A stretch of DNA of 64,000 nucleotides from an uncultured Micrococcaceae bacterium (GTDB lineage: Bacteria > Actinomycetota > Actinomycetes > Actinomycetales > Micrococcaceae), in NCBI GenBank assembly GCA_947502645.1, contig CANNAD010000002.1, positions 705,930-769,929 on the forward strand, written 5' to 3'. A program made the position numbers and the translations under genes. Positions within the stretch are counted from its first letter, which is position 1. Each line of letters starts with the position of its first letter. The notes beneath the pieces were generated by a model, which saw only the letters and a list, made by a program, of their open reading frames with translations, was not told where the DNA came from and ran no database searches. Positions 18,343 through 27,870 of the stretch are shown piece by piece.

Positions 18343-19690
18343 ACCCCCCTTCCGGCGTCTCAACGGCTCCTGGGGTACCGCTGTTGTTACAGGATTGCTC
18401 AGCCTGATCGTTGGCGCCGTTTCCGGAAGGCCGGACGTCGCCGCCCTCGCCGCGCCGTTCATCATCGTCGCGATCGCAGGACTCCAGAACCTCACACTGT
18501 CCACGAGTGTGACAGCAGAGGTCGACGACGGCGCATCAACAGGCCACCATGCGCACGTCCGGTTCCGCTCACCACCATCGGGAACCATCGCCGTCGTCAA
18601 CGTCGCGGCACCCGGCACGCCCCTCCTGTGTCTGCTCGTACCGGACTCAGATACGCCCCCAGTAGTCATCACGGATAGACCGCTCTCCGGGCGGTCCACC
18701 CTCCTGACGCACACGTACTCCGATCTCTGCCCCCTGGGCGTCACCAGTCAGCCGCCAGCAGTTGGTGCACCACTTACCGAAACAGTGCTTCCACCCGTTA
18801 GAACTCTCGGGGAACAGCCACTACCGCCCCGACTCCGGGGAAGGACCGGCGCGCACACCTCGCGCCTGCCGGGTACCGGAACGGAATTCAGAGGGCTGTT
18901 CCCGTTTGCACACGGTGACGACGTCCGTCAGATCGACTGGCGTGCCACCGCGAGACAGGCTGACGACCGCCAGCAACTCATCGTCCGCGGAGCCCACGCA
19001 GAATCCGAGGCCGTCCTCACGCTCGTGGTGGACACTGCCGCTGACTACCCCATGGAAACCGCCCACTGGTTCGGAACCACGAGTGGTCCGCTGACGGAAC
19101 CGTCATCACTGCATCTGGCCCGGACCGGTACGACGGCGGTCGCAGCAACCTATCTGACCGGCGGAGACCGCGTCGGACTTTCCGAACTGTCCGGTCTGAC
19201 CAAGCCGCTACGGGCACTATCCGGACGGCGCCAACTGCAACTCATCAGATCGCGCCTGGCCCAGTACACAGCGCACCCACGCACAGAACGGACCACGCGC
19301 GAACAGCAGGTCGCCTCGTCATCGCTGATCATGGTGTTCTCACCCTTCATGGATGACGACCCAGCCGATCAGCTCCTGCGATGGCACAAGCTGGGCCACC
19401 GCGTCATCGGCATCGACACCATGCCGCATCTGAGACACACCGTCACCGATCGACATGAACAGACAGCGGTGAGGCTAAGCCTCCTCCAGCGCTCCGTCAT
19501 CATCCGCGGACTCACCCAGGCCGGGATCCCCGTACTGGGCCACCGGAGCGAAAACCCGCACATCGACGACGCCGCGCCCCACCGCTCCGGTCCGGATGCA
19601 ATACCCGAACAACTGGATCTCGCCCCCGGACTCGCCATGCTCCACAGGCACCGCCCCAAAGCCCACGCCACCGCTGCGAGGGCTCGATGA
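18332..19690 (+). CDS. DUF58 domain-containing protein
   Basis: A 452-residue protein with N-terminal hydrophobic segments (GLLSLIVGAVSG, VAALAAPFIIVAIAGL) followed by a beta-rich region. Then comes the DUF58 signature GLFPFAHGDDVRQIDWRATARQ near residues 190-210. DUF58 proteins resemble von Willebrand A domains and are usual partners of MoxR ATPases. Overlaps the MoxR gene by 11 bases and the next gene by 4 (ATGA). Biochemical function is not established; a cell-envelope role has been proposed for related operons. Confidence 0.85.
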   Translation: MPSRPPFRRLNGSWGTAVVTGLLSLIVGAVSGRPDVAALAAPFIIVAIAGLQNLTLSTSVTAEVDDGASTGHHAHVRFRSPPSGTIAVVNVAAPGTPLLCLLVPDSDTPPVVITDRPLSGRSTLLTHTYSDLCPLGVTSQPPAVGAPLTETVLPPVRTLGEQPLPPRLRGRTGAHTSRLPGTGTEFRGLFPFAHGDDVRQIDWRATARQADDRQQLIVRGAHAESEAVLTLVVDTAADYPMETAHWFGTTSGPLTEPSSLHLARTGTTAVAATYLTGGDRVGLSELSGLTKPLRALSGRRQLQLIRSRLAQYTAHPRTERTTREQQVASSSLIMVFSPFMDDDPADQLLRWHKLGHRVIGIDTMPHLRHTVTDRHEQTAVRLSLLQRSVIIRGLTQAGIPVLGHRSENPHIDDAAPHRSGPDAIPEQLDLAPGLAMLHRHRPKAHATAARAR

Positions 19691-20214
19691 CGCTACCCCA
19701 GAACAACCCAGACTCACCCCAGCCCCGAATCCAGACACAAGGAGCCATCAACGACATCCTCCTGCGAAGCATCGCCTTCATCCTCGCGTTGCTGCTGGGA
19801 CTCCCCCTATGGACGCCCACTCCATGGGCGCTGCTCCCCGCCGCAGCTTTTGCGCTCGCCGTGTACTTCGCCAGTCCGGCCACAAACCTGCTGATGCTGT
19901 TGACCCTGAGCGTCAGTTACATGGTTGCCGCACCCCGGGACTCACTGATCCTTCTCCTGTACGTATTGGGACTGCACGTACTATTCGCGGCCATGGCACT
20001 GCTGAGCCGCACCGCCCGTGGATCATTGATCCCCCTCGAGGTCCTGAAGATGATGGCGAAACAGAACCTTCCCCTGCAGGCGCTATCCCAGGCGCTGGCC
20101 GCCGTCGCGCTCCTGGCCGGAGATGCCGAAGGTCCGGTGATCGTCGTCGCCGCCGGTGGCCTGGCCCTCTGTATTCTGGCGCTCTGGCTGGCGCGGGCCC
20201 ATGCACGGCGATAG
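19687..20214 (+). CDS. Polytopic membrane protein of the MoxR operon
   Basis: A 175-residue hydrophobic protein with about five predicted helices (AFILALLLGLPLW, LLPAAAFALAVYFA, LLMLLTLSVSYMV, LILLLYVLGLHVLFAAMALL, GLALCILALWLA). There is no recognisable catalytic motif and no family I can name. Its ATGA overlap with the DUF58 gene makes it the last cistron of the operon. hrpA begins 45 bases after its stop with its own promoter-like element. Confidence 0.7.
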   Translation: MTLPQNNPDSPQPRIQTQGAINDILLRSIAFILALLLGLPLWTPTPWALLPAAAFALAVYFASPATNLLMLLTLSVSYMVAAPRDSLILLLYVLGLHVLFAAMALLSRTARGSLIPLEVLKMMAKQNLPLQALSQALAAVALLAGDAEGPVIVVAAGGLALCILALWLARAHARR

Positions 20215-20242
20215 GCAAACAGGCACCGGCCGCTGCGGGCAC

Positions 20243-20248
20243 TAGACT
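20243..20248 (+). promoter_or_regulatory. Candidate -10 element of hrpA (leaderless-type spacing)
   Basis: TAGACT fits the actinobacterial TANNNT -10 pattern and ends 10 bases before the hrpA ATG, where no good ribosome binding site is present. Transcription would then start at or a few bases before the start codon. No clear -35 is visible. Confidence 0.45.
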
Positions 20249-20258
20249 GGGAACAATC

Positions 20259-23200
20259 ATGGCTCTGAAGATCATCTACCCACCGGATCTGCCCGTATCC
20301 TCCCGTAAAACCGACATTCTGACGGCGATAGCCTCAAATCAGGTCACCATCATCGCCGGCGAGACCGGATCGGGAAAGACCACCCAGATACCCAAAATGT
20401 GTCTGGAACTCGGCCTCGCGGAGCGCGGTCTCATCGGCCACACGCAGCCGCGGCGGCTGGCCGCCCGCTCCGTTGCCGAGCGCATCGCCTCCGAACTGGA
20501 CGTGGAACTCGGACAGGAAGTGGGATATCAGGTCCGCTTCACCGCCGAAACCGGATCCCAGACCATGATCAAGGTGATGACAGACGGCATCCTGCTGGCC
20601 GAGATCCGAAATGACCCGCTGCTGAAGAAGTACAGCACTCTCATAATTGACGAAGCTCACGAGCGCAGCCTGAACATCGACTTCATCCTGGGATACCTGA
20701 AGCGGATTCTTCCTCAGCGGCCAGATCTCAAGGTAATCATCACCTCGGCGACCATCGATACCGAACGATTCGCCAACCATTTCGCAGCCGACGAAGCCCT
20801 TGCCAAGCCAACACCGGCACCCGTGATCGAGGTATCCGGACGCACGTATCCGGTCGAGATCCGGTATCGCCCGCTGAACCTGCCGGCCGGCCAATCGGAT
20901 GACGAGGACGTTGATGAGCTCGAGGAGGACCGGGATCCTCTTGATGCGGTCTGCGATGCCGTGATCGAACTTGCCAAGGAGCCGCCGGGCGACATCCTCG
21001 TATTCTTCTCCGGCGAGCGCGAGATCCGCGACGCAGCGGACGCCCTCCGTCAGGTCCTCCAGCACAATCGTCGTCTGGCAGGCACCGAGATCCTGCCGCT
21101 CTTCGCGCGTTTGTCCCTGGCGGAGCAGCATAAGGTCTTCAGCCCAGGCCGCAATCGGCGGATCGTCCTGGCGACAAATGTTGCGGAAACATCGCTCACC
21201 GTACCGGGGATCAAGTATGTGATCGACACCGGTACGGCCCGTATTTCCCGCTATTCGCACAGGACGAAAGTTCAGCGTCTTCCGATCGAGCGAATTTCGC
21301 AGGCGTCCGCGAATCAACGCTCGGGACGTTGCGGCCGTGTCAGCGACGGGATTGCGATCCGGCTCTACTCCGAAGAGGATTTTGAGGCCCGCCGGGAGTT
21401 TACGGACCCTGAAATCCTGCGCACCAACCTTGCTTCAGTCATACTCCAGATGGCGGCCATGGGTGTTGCCCAGGGACCCAAGGACGTGGCGAACTTCCCC
21501 TTTGTGGAGCCTCCCGAGTCGAAGGCAGTCAACGACGGCGTCTCTCTCCTGCGCGAGCTCGGCGCGTTGAAGTCCGACGGCGGCATTTCGTCTGTCGGTC
21601 GCCAACTGTCGCAGCTGCCCGTTGATCCCCGGCTGGGCCGCATGATCGTGGAGGCAGACAAGCGGGGCTGTGTTCGGGAGCTTATGGTCCTTGCGGCGGC
21701 GCTGACCATTCAGGATCCGCGCGAGCGCCCGCAAAAGGACGATGGAACGAGACTTCAGCAGGCCACCGAAAAGCATAAGCGCTTCGTTGACGAGAACTCG
21801 GATTTCACCGGTTTCCTCAACCTCTGGAACTACGTTCAGCAGCAGCAGAAGGAACTCTCGTCCACTCAGTTCCGCAAGCTCTGCCGGAACGATTTCCTGA
21901 ACTATCTCCGGATCCGGGAGTGGCAGGATCTTTTCGCTCAGTTGAAGCAGATCGCAAAACCGTTGGGCATTACCCTGGACCCCGGTCCGGTAGACCCTGT
22001 GGGCCGGGATCAGCCAGTTCATATGAGCCTGCTGGCTGGCCTTCTCAGCCACATTGGTCTTTATGACCAGCGCAAGCGTGAGTATGCGGGAGCCCGTGGC
22101 ACGCGTTTTGCGATTTTCCCGGGGTCCGCACTGTTCAAGAAGAGTCCAGACTGGGTCATGTCCGCAGAGCTGGTGGAGACGTCCCGGCTGTGGGCGCGCG
22201 TAGTCGCAAAATTTGATCCGTTGTGGGCGGAAGAACTGGCGCCGGACCTCGTGAAGAGGAGTTACAGCGAGCCCCATTGGTCCAGCCGGATGGGATCGGT
22301 GATGGCCTATGAGAAGGTCATGCTCTACGGCGTGCCCATTGTGCCCCAGCGCAGGATCAACTATGGGCGGATCGATCCGGAGCTGAGCCGCGAAATGTTC
22401 ATCCGGCATGCTCTCGTGGAGGGCGATTGGAAGACGCACCACAAGTTCTTCGCGCGGAACAGGTCCCTCCTGGAGGAAGTGGACGAGCTCGAAAGCCGCA
22501 TGCGCCGTCGGGATCTGCGGGTGGATGATGAGGCGCTTTTCACCTTCTATGATCAGCGCATCGGGCCGAACGTTGTTTCAGAGCGTCACTTCGACAAGTG
22601 GTGGAAGCAGGCACGCCAGCATGATCCGAGCCTTCTCGACCTGACAACGGACGCTCTGCTCAGCGAGCAGGCTGCCGATCTGGACGAGGCCTCCTTCCCC
22701 AAGACGTGGGAGCATGGCGGCTTCACTCTTCCCCTGAGCTATGAGTTCTCCCCCGCCGGTAACAGCCCTTCCGACGGCGTCACCGTGAGCGTTCCGGTGT
22801 TGTTCCTCAACCAGCTCGACGCCAGGCCCTTCCAGTGGCAGATTCCGGGGCTTCGTGCCGAGCTCATCACGTCTTTGATCAAGTCGCTGCCCAAGCAGGT
22901 GCGGAAGAACTTCATTCCGGCTCCCGACGTCGCGCGTGCAGCTGCTGCGATGCTTGAGTCTGATTTTGTTCCCGGTGATGACCCGCTGGAACCGTCGCTG
23001 GAGCTGGCGCTACGCCGGTTGAAGGGCCATGTGATACCTGCGGGATCGTGGAACTGGGATGCGGTTCCAGTGCATTTGCGGATGTCGTTCCAGGTGGTCG
23101 ACAGCAAGGGCTGTATTCTCGGCGAGGGCATGGATCTGGCGGCCCTCCAGGAAGAGCTGGCCCCGGCAACCCGACGAGCGATCGCAGATTCTCTGGGCGC

Positions 23201-24149
23201 CACTCCTGCCACGGTCCGGCCAGCCTCCGCACCTGCTCGCCCTAATGCCGGTGCCGCTGGCGTGCCGCAGGCTTCTGGCATTGCCGAGCAGAGTGGGTTG
23301 ACTGCCTGGCCGGGCGATGCTGTCGACAAGCAGGTGGAACGGCTCGTGGGCGGACACACGGTGACCGGCTATCCAGCGCTCGTGGACGAAGGGACCAGCG
23401 TCGCGCTTCGCATCTTCCAGTCGGCGGCCGAGCAACGCTCTGCCATGCGCGGAGGTGTCATTCGCCTACTCGCCCTGAAGGTTCCCTCGCCGTCGCGGTA
23501 CGTTCTGGACCACCTGAGCAACAAGGAAAAGCTGACCTTCAGCCAGAACCCGCATGGAAGCACCGCTTCGCTCATCGATGACTGCACGCTGGCCGCCATC
23601 GACAAGCTTGTTCCCGATGAGCTCCCATGGTCATTGGCCAGCTTCGACGCCTTGTATGAGCATGTGCGGGCTGAACTGATCGACACCGTCTTCGTCATCA
23701 CGAAGCTCGTGGAAGAAACTCTTTCCCTGGCGCGGTCGGTATCCCGAGGCATCAAAGGTTCCTCGAGCCTGACCTTGATATCCGCACTCAACGACATGCG
23801 CAGTCAGTTGGAGCAGCTGGTCTTTCCTGGCTTCGTGGCTCGCACTGGTTACGCGCAGCTGAGCCAGCTGCCCCGATACCTGCGCGGCATGGAGCGGCGG
23901 CTGGAAAAACTCCCAACCGCCGTCTCCCGTGACGCGGAGTCCATGGCCGTCGTCCAGAAGCTCGAGGACGACTATGACGACGCCGTCGCCGCCCTCACGC
24001 CCCGGGGCCGGACGCCGGAGTCCATCCGCGCCATTCGCTGGATGATCGAGGAGCTGCGCATCAGCTACTTTGCCCAGGATCTGGGGACAGCCTATTCAGT
24101 CTCCGAGAAACGAATCCGCAATGCTCTGACAGAGGCGCTTGCGCGGTAG
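20259..24149 (+). CDS. hrpA: ATP-dependent RNA helicase HrpA
   Basis: A 1296-residue DEAH-box helicase of full family length. From the N-terminus it has Walker A GETGSGKTTQIPK (about 33-45), TQPRRLAA, DEAH (about 130), SATID and QRSGRCGR. These are followed by winged-helix and HA2/ratchet regions, an OB-fold and the large C-terminal DUF3418-type domain characteristic of HrpA. Related enzymes act on mRNA and, in E. coli, HrpA resolves stalled or collided ribosomes. I start it at ATG 20259 because the P-loop then lies at the usual distance. The frame is open much further upstream but there it only shadows the membrane-protein gene. Convergent with the HIT gene, one base apart. Confidence 0.94.
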   Translation: MALKIIYPPDLPVSSRKTDILTAIASNQVTIIAGETGSGKTTQIPKMCLELGLAERGLIGHTQPRRLAARSVAERIASELDVELGQEVGYQVRFTAETGSQTMIKVMTDGILLAEIRNDPLLKKYSTLIIDEAHERSLNIDFILGYLKRILPQRPDLKVIITSATIDTERFANHFAADEALAKPTPAPVIEVSGRTYPVEIRYRPLNLPAGQSDDEDVDELEEDRDPLDAVCDAVIELAKEPPGDILVFFSGEREIRDAADALRQVLQHNRRLAGTEILPLFARLSLAEQHKVFSPGRNRRIVLATNVAETSLTVPGIKYVIDTGTARISRYSHRTKVQRLPIERISQASANQRSGRCGRVSDGIAIRLYSEEDFEARREFTDPEILRTNLASVILQMAAMGVAQGPKDVANFPFVEPPESKAVNDGVSLLRELGALKSDGGISSVGRQLSQLPVDPRLGRMIVEADKRGCVRELMVLAAALTIQDPRERPQKDDGTRLQQATEKHKRFVDENSDFTGFLNLWNYVQQQQKELSSTQFRKLCRNDFLNYLRIREWQDLFAQLKQIAKPLGITLDPGPVDPVGRDQPVHMSLLAGLLSHIGLYDQRKREYAGARGTRFAIFPGSALFKKSPDWVMSAELVETSRLWARVVAKFDPLWAEELAPDLVKRSYSEPHWSSRMGSVMAYEKVMLYGVPIVPQRRINYGRIDPELSREMFIRHALVEGDWKTHHKFFARNRSLLEEVDELESRMRRRDLRVDDEALFTFYDQRIGPNVVSERHFDKWWKQARQHDPSLLDLTTDALLSEQAADLDEASFPKTWEHGGFTLPLSYEFSPAGNSPSDGVTVSVPVLFLNQLDARPFQWQIPGLRAELITSLIKSLPKQVRKNFIPAPDVARAAAAMLESDFVPGDDPLEPSLELALRRLKGHVIPAGSWNWDAVPVHLRMSFQVVDSKGCILGEGMDLAALQEELAPATRRAIADSLGATPATVRPASAPARPNAGAAGVPQASGIAEQSGLTAWPGDAVDKQVERLVGGHTVTGYPALVDEGTSVALRIFQSAAEQRSAMRGGVIRLLALKVPSPSRYVLDHLSNKEKLTFSQNPHGSTASLIDDCTLAAIDKLVPDELPWSLASFDALYEHVRAELIDTVFVITKLVEETLSLARSVSRGIKGSSSLTLISALNDMRSQLEQLVFPGFVARTGYAQLSQLPRYLRGMERRLEKLPTAVSRDAESMAVVQKLEDDYDDAVAALTPRGRTPESIRAIRWMIEELRISYFAQDLGTAYSVSEKRIRNALTEALAR

Positions 24150-24150
24150 C

Positions 24151-24576
24151 TCACTCAGGCACGTGGGCATCGTGGCCTGCGTCGCGAAGACCCCGCCGTA
24201 GTTTTGCCGCCGCCTCATCCATGGACGACGGCTCCGGGTTCTCGTCAACCCGGGTGAAGTCGAAGTCTGCCATCGAGGTGGCAGGAAAGACGTGAAGGTG
24301 AAGGTGATCCACCTCGAACCCGGCAATCACGAGACCGGCGCGCTCAGCGTCGAAGGCCTCTTGCTGGACGTTGCCGATGGCAGTGGCCACTTCCATCAGA
24401 CGCGCCATCAGGGCCGGCGGCGCGTCCGTCCACGCGCTGATCTCCTCACGCGGGACCACGAGGGTGTGGCCAGGCGTCAACGGTGCAATGGTCAGGAAGG
24501 CGACGACGTCGTCATCCTTCCAGATGAACCGGCCCGGAAGATCGCCGTCAATGATTTTGGTGAAAAGCGTACTCAT
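24151..24576 (-). CDS. HIT family nucleotide hydrolase/transferase
   Basis: A 141-residue histidine-triad protein. The catalytic HxHxHxx motif appears as HLHLHVFPA around residue 98, preceded by TPGHTLVVPREEISAW. HIT proteins hydrolyse or transfer nucleoside monophosphate groups, e.g. adenosine 5'-phosphoramidates. The exact substrate is not readable. ATG 24576 has GGAG upstream. It follows the rhodanese gene by 10 bases and may be cotranscribed with it. Confidence 0.9.
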   Translation of the reverse strand: MSTLFTKIIDGDLPGRFIWKDDDVVAFLTIAPLTPGHTLVVPREEISAWTDAPPALMARLMEVATAIGNVQQEAFDAERAGLVIAGFEVDHLHLHVFPATSMADFDFTRVDENPEPSSMDEAAAKLRRGLRDAGHDAHVPE

Positions 24577-24586
24577 TCTTTGCTCC

Positions 24587-25444
24587 TTAGGCGCGGCCGG
24601 TCGGTATCGCAGAGCTGGTCAGGGTTTCCACCGGCAGGTCCGCTCTGGAGGACCATTGGGACCAGGAACCCGGGTAGAGCGCGGCGTTGAACCCTGCGAC
24701 CTCAAGGGCGGCGACCTCGTGTGCAGCAGTGATTCCCGAGCCACAGTAGACCGCGACGTCAGCCGTATCGGTCAGACCCAGCGACTCGAACCGATGACGT
24801 AGTTCCGCTGCAGATCGGAACGTCTGGTGGGTGGTCAGATTCTCTGACGTAGGAGCAGATACTGCGCCGGGAATATGGCCGGCCTTCGCATCGATCGGCT
24901 CAACCTCGCCGTGGTAACGCTCAGCTGCGCGGGCATCGAGCAACACCCCGTCGCGGGCGATAGCGGGCACCGCATCAATACCGGCGATGGGCATGGACCC
25001 TGCTGTCAGCGTGACGTTACCCAGGCAGTGCTGCTCCTCGCCGCCCTCGGCCTCATACCCGGCTGCCTTCCAGGCGGTCAGGCCGCCGTCGAGCAGATAG
25101 ACGTCCGTGATTCCGCCATGGCGCAGCAGCCACCAGAGGCGGGCTGCGGACAAGTTTCCGCAATCATCGTAGACAACGACGACGTCCCCGTTGCTGATCC
25201 CCCACTGGCGCGCAGACTCCTGCAAGGCGTCCAGTTCCGGCAATGGGTGTCTTCCCTCGCCGGGAGACGGCTTCGCCGCAAGTTCAGATTCCAGATCCAC
25301 ATACACGGCACCTGGAACATGGGCTTCAACGTAGTGTTCGCGGCCATGGGGATCGCCCAGGCTCCAGCGGACATCGAGTACGACGGTGTGCTGGCCGGAG
25401 GTCATCCGCTCCTGCAACGTCTGTACATCCATGAGGGTCTTCAC
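24587..25444 (-). CDS. sseA: Thiosulfate/3-mercaptopyruvate sulfurtransferase (rhodanese)
   Basis: A 285-residue tandem rhodanese. The N-terminal inactive domain contains VVLDVRWSLGD and VYDDCGNLSAARLWWLLRH. The C-terminal domain holds the catalytic loop VAVYCGSGITAAHEV with the sulfur-accepting Cys at about 234. The CGSG[IV]T loop favours the SseA-type subfamily, which transfers sulfane sulfur from thiosulfate or 3-mercaptopyruvate to thiophilic acceptors. GTG start behind AGGAGATCTT. Confidence 0.88.
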   Translation of the reverse strand: MKTLMDVQTLQERMTSGQHTVVLDVRWSLGDPHGREHYVEAHVPGAVYVDLESELAAKPSPGEGRHPLPELDALQESARQWGISNGDVVVVYDDCGNLSAARLWWLLRHGGITDVYLLDGGLTAWKAAGYEAEGGEEQHCLGNVTLTAGSMPIAGIDAVPAIARDGVLLDARAAERYHGEVEPIDAKAGHIPGAVSAPTSENLTTHQTFRSAAELRHRFESLGLTDTADVAVYCGSGITAAHEVAALEVAGFNAALYPGSWSQWSSRADLPVETLTSSAIPTGRA

Positions 25445-25576
25445 AAGATCTCCTAGATAAATGTGACCGAGTACACACTCAGTCCTGACTCCGCAAGTTC
25501 ACCACACTGCGGCGCGGCACGCCAAAGCGGATTCCGGGGCAAGAGAAAATGATCCGGGGCGCAGCTGGGAAACTTG

Positions 25577-25582
25577 TAGGCT
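25577..25582 (+). promoter_or_regulatory. Candidate -10 element of the PLP-enzyme gene
   Basis: TAGGCT matches TANNNT and ends six bases before GTG 25589, the spacing seen at leaderless actinobacterial genes. The intervening GAGAGA could instead act as a weak ribosome binding site, so this is tentative. Confidence 0.35.
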
Positions 25583-25588
25583 GAGAGA

Positions 25589-26683
25589 GTGAACAGCCTC
25601 AAAAACCTCGCCGACCGGGACTGGGCAGCGAACGCCATCCGCCGCATCGAAACGGAAAACAACCGCTCAGCCGATACCCATCTGCACGCCATTCCTCTGC
25701 CCGAACACTGGGGCATCGAGTTGTTCCTCAAGGACGAATCGACGCATCGGACCGGCAGCCTCAAACACAGGTTGGCTCGCTCGCTGTTCCTTTTTGGGCT
25801 CGTCAACGGTTGGATTACCGAGGGGACCACCATCGTGGAGGCCTCCAGCGGTTCCACTGCGGTCTCCGAAGCCTACTTCGCCCAGCTACTCAACCTGCCG
25901 TTCATCGCGGTGATGGCCCGCACCACCAGCCCCGAGAAGGTTTCGCTCATCGAGAAGTTCGGCGGATCGTGTCACTTCGTGGATCATGCCTCCGAGGTCT
26001 ACGCCAAAGCCGAGGACCTCGCCCGGTCCACCGGCGGGCACTACATGGACCAGTTCACCTATGCTGAGCGTGCCACCGACTGGCGCGGCAACAACAACAT
26101 CGCAGAGTCCATCTTTGAGCAGTTGGCACTCGAAGAACACCCCATACCCGAATGGGTTGTCGTCGGCGCCGGCACAGGGGGCACCAGCGCCACCATCGGC
26201 CGCTACCTGCGGTACCACCGGCACCGAACCGCGCTGGCCGTCGTCGACCCGGAAAATTCTGCCTTCTACCCGGGGTGGGCTGACCGATCATCGAGCCCTA
26301 CCGGCAAGCCCTCCCGGATCGAAGGTATTGGCCGGGCCCGGTTGGAGCCCAGTTTCGTTCCTGACGTCATCGATCACATGATTCAGGTACCCGACGCCGG
26401 TTCGATCGCCGCCATGCGGCATCTGGCAACCTTGACAGGGTTCCATGCCGGACCGTCAACGGGCACAAACCTCTGGGGTGTATGGCAGCTCATGGCGAGA
26501 ATGATCGCGGACGGGCGTCGCGGAAGCATTGTCTCCCTCATGTGCGACGGCGGTGACCGCTACGCGTGCACCTATTACGACGACAAGTGGCTGGAGACCC
26601 AGGATCTGAATCCGGATCGGCATTCACAGGTCATCGAACGCTTCTTCGCCACAGGACAGTGGGACGACGGCGCCATCCGGTGA
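25589..26683 (+). CDS. Cysteine synthase-like PLP enzyme (fold type II)
   Basis: A 364-residue PLP-dependent enzyme. The cofactor lysine is in [11 protein letters not shown] (K59), the [10 protein letters not shown] loop should bind the substrate carboxylate, and [17 protein letters not shown] is the phosphate-binding glycine loop. It resembles the group of L-cysteine synthase/desulfidase-like proteins that are longer than CysK and have an atypical C-terminal region ([17 protein letters not shown]). Neighbouring a rhodanese gene, it may act in cysteine/sulfane-sulfur turnover, which is inference. GTG start. Convergent with the next gene. Confidence 0.82.
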   Translation: MNSLKNLADRDWAANAIRRIETENNRSADTHLHAIPLPEHWGIELFLKDESTHRTGSLKHRLARSLFLFGLVNGWITEGTTIVEASSGSTAVSEAYFAQLLNLPFIAVMARTTSPEKVSLIEKFGGSCHFVDHASEVYAKAEDLARSTGGHYMDQFTYAERATDWRGNNNIAESIFEQLALEEHPIPEWVVVGAGTGGTSATIGRYLRYHRHRTALAVVDPENSAFYPGWADRSSSPTGKPSRIEGIGRARLEPSFVPDVIDHMIQVPDAGSIAAMRHLATLTGFHAGPSTGTNLWGVWQLMARMIADGRRGSIVSLMCDGGDRYACTYYDDKWLETQDLNPDRHSQVIERFFATGQWDDGAIR

Positions 26684-26686
26684 GAA

Positions 26687-27343
26687 CTACACGGTGACAG
26701 ATTGGCCGGTTGTCAGGCTTTCATAAGCGGTCCCATAGGAACCGCCTATGGAGCGCAGGTGGCTCTCGACCAGCCCCCTGCCGGCGTCGTTGACCAAGGC
26801 ATCGTGAATCGGGAACGCTTTGTCCGGGCCCACCGCGATGACGAAATCGATCACTTCGGAGGTCTTGGACCAGGGAGCGTGCAGAGGAACCAGCAGGGTG
26901 TGAACCTGAGCATCCGGGGGAACAATGAATGAATCTCCGGGATGATAAACAGAGCCGTCGATGAGATAGCCCAGGTTGGCCACGACCGGTATCAGCGGAT
27001 GAATCAGCGCATGCTGCCCACCCACAGCACGGACGGCAAAACCGGCCAGCTGGAGCTGGTCCCCGGATGCCAATGAATGGATGCGGGCACTCAACTCTGG
27101 GGCTGTCTGGCCCAACCGCGCTGCCACGGTTTCCGGGGCGTACAGCTCCAGCTCCGGATTACTCGACATAGATTCCAGTACAGCGTCCTGATCTACATGG
27201 TCGGGATGCTCATGCGTAACAAGGACCGTGCCTGCACCTTCCAGAGCTTCTGGGACTTTGGAGAAAGACCCCGGATCAATGACCAGTACCTGCCCGTCCT
27301 TTTCAAGACGCACGCACGAGTGCCCGTATTTCGTCATTTTCAT
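26687..27343 (-). CDS. Metallo-beta-lactamase-fold hydrolase (UPF0173-like)
   Basis: A 218-residue protein beginning MKMTKYGHSCVRLE, the typical opening of this family, followed by VLVIDPGSF and the metal-binding THEHPDHVD (HxHxDH). Further metal ligands appear in VYHPGDSF and AFPIHDALVND. Members are assumed Zn-dependent hydrolases of unknown substrate. I use ATG 27343 since residues encoded further upstream are low-complexity and overlap the zur promoter region; ATG 27337 is also possible. Divergent from zur by 38 bases. Confidence 0.83.
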   Translation of the reverse strand: MKMTKYGHSCVRLEKDGQVLVIDPGSFSKVPEALEGAGTVLVTHEHPDHVDQDAVLESMSSNPELELYAPETVAARLGQTAPELSARIHSLASGDQLQLAGFAVRAVGGQHALIHPLIPVVANLGYLIDGSVYHPGDSFIVPPDAQVHTLLVPLHAPWSKTSEVIDFVIAVGPDKAFPIHDALVNDAGRGLVESHLRSIGGSYGTAYESLTTGQSVTV

Positions 27344-27381
27344 GCTGCAAGCGTACTCCCGACCGGGCCCGGGGTACGGGG

Positions 27382-27870
27382 GTGGCTGATATTCTGAAGA
27401 AGAATTCCGTTCCGCCACAGGAGGCTCCCATTCACAACGATCACGCTGCGAAGGAAACGGGTCAGGCAGCGAAAGCGCCTGTACAGCGGATGACGAAGCA
27501 GCGCCTTGCCGTCAGTACAACACTGGACAGCCTTGAGGACTTCGTCAGCGCCCAGGAACTGTACCGGCTGATGCATGAGCGGGGATACACAGTATCCATG
27601 GCCACCGTGTATCGCATCCTGCAGTCCATGTCGGACGATCAGCTCGTCGATGTTCTTCGAAGCGGCGACGGCGAAGCCGTATACCGCCGGTGCGCCGTCG
27701 AACACCACCACCATCACCTGCTGTGCCGAAAGTGCGGCAAGGCAGTGGAGATAGAAGCCCCAGCTTTCGAGCAGTGGGCCCTACGGGTTGCCGATGAGCA
27801 CGGCTTTACGCAGGTTGCGCATACTGTGGAGATTTTCGGTCTGTGCCGCGAATGTTCCGCCGCCAGCTGA
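27382..27870 (+). CDS. zur: Fur-family zinc uptake regulator (Zur)
   Basis: A DNA-binding metalloregulator that represses zinc uptake when zinc is replete. The winged-helix part reads MTKQRLAVSTTLDSLEDFVSAQELYRLM and VSMATVYRILQSM. The dimerisation/metal part carries EHHHHHLLCRKCGKAVEIE and a final GLCRECS, giving the two CxxC structural zinc sites. Start GTG 27382 (162 aa) is provisional; ATG 27490 just before TKQRL would give a 126-residue form lacking the polar N-terminal tail. The znuABC genes converge on it and their last 65 bases overlap its end. Confidence 0.88.
   Translation: MADILKKNSVPPQEAPIHNDHAAKETGQAAKAPVQRMTKQRLAVSTTLDSLEDFVSAQELYRLMHERGYTVSMATVYRILQSMSDDQLVDVLRSGDGEAVYRRCAVEHHHHHLLCRKCGKAVEIEAPAFEQWALRVADEHGFTQVAHTVEIFGLCRECSAAS

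Noticed and set aside
19596..20258. N-terminal extension of hrpA over the membrane-protein gene
   Set aside because: The in-frame extension of about 220 residues is low-complexity (Pro/Arg/Thr-rich) and overlaps a better gene. HrpA homologues start a short way before the P-loop.
20334..22442. Two long minus-strand frames opposite hrpA
   Set aside because: They lie antisense to unmistakable DEAH helicase motifs and show no domain signatures; they are side effects of high-GC codon use.
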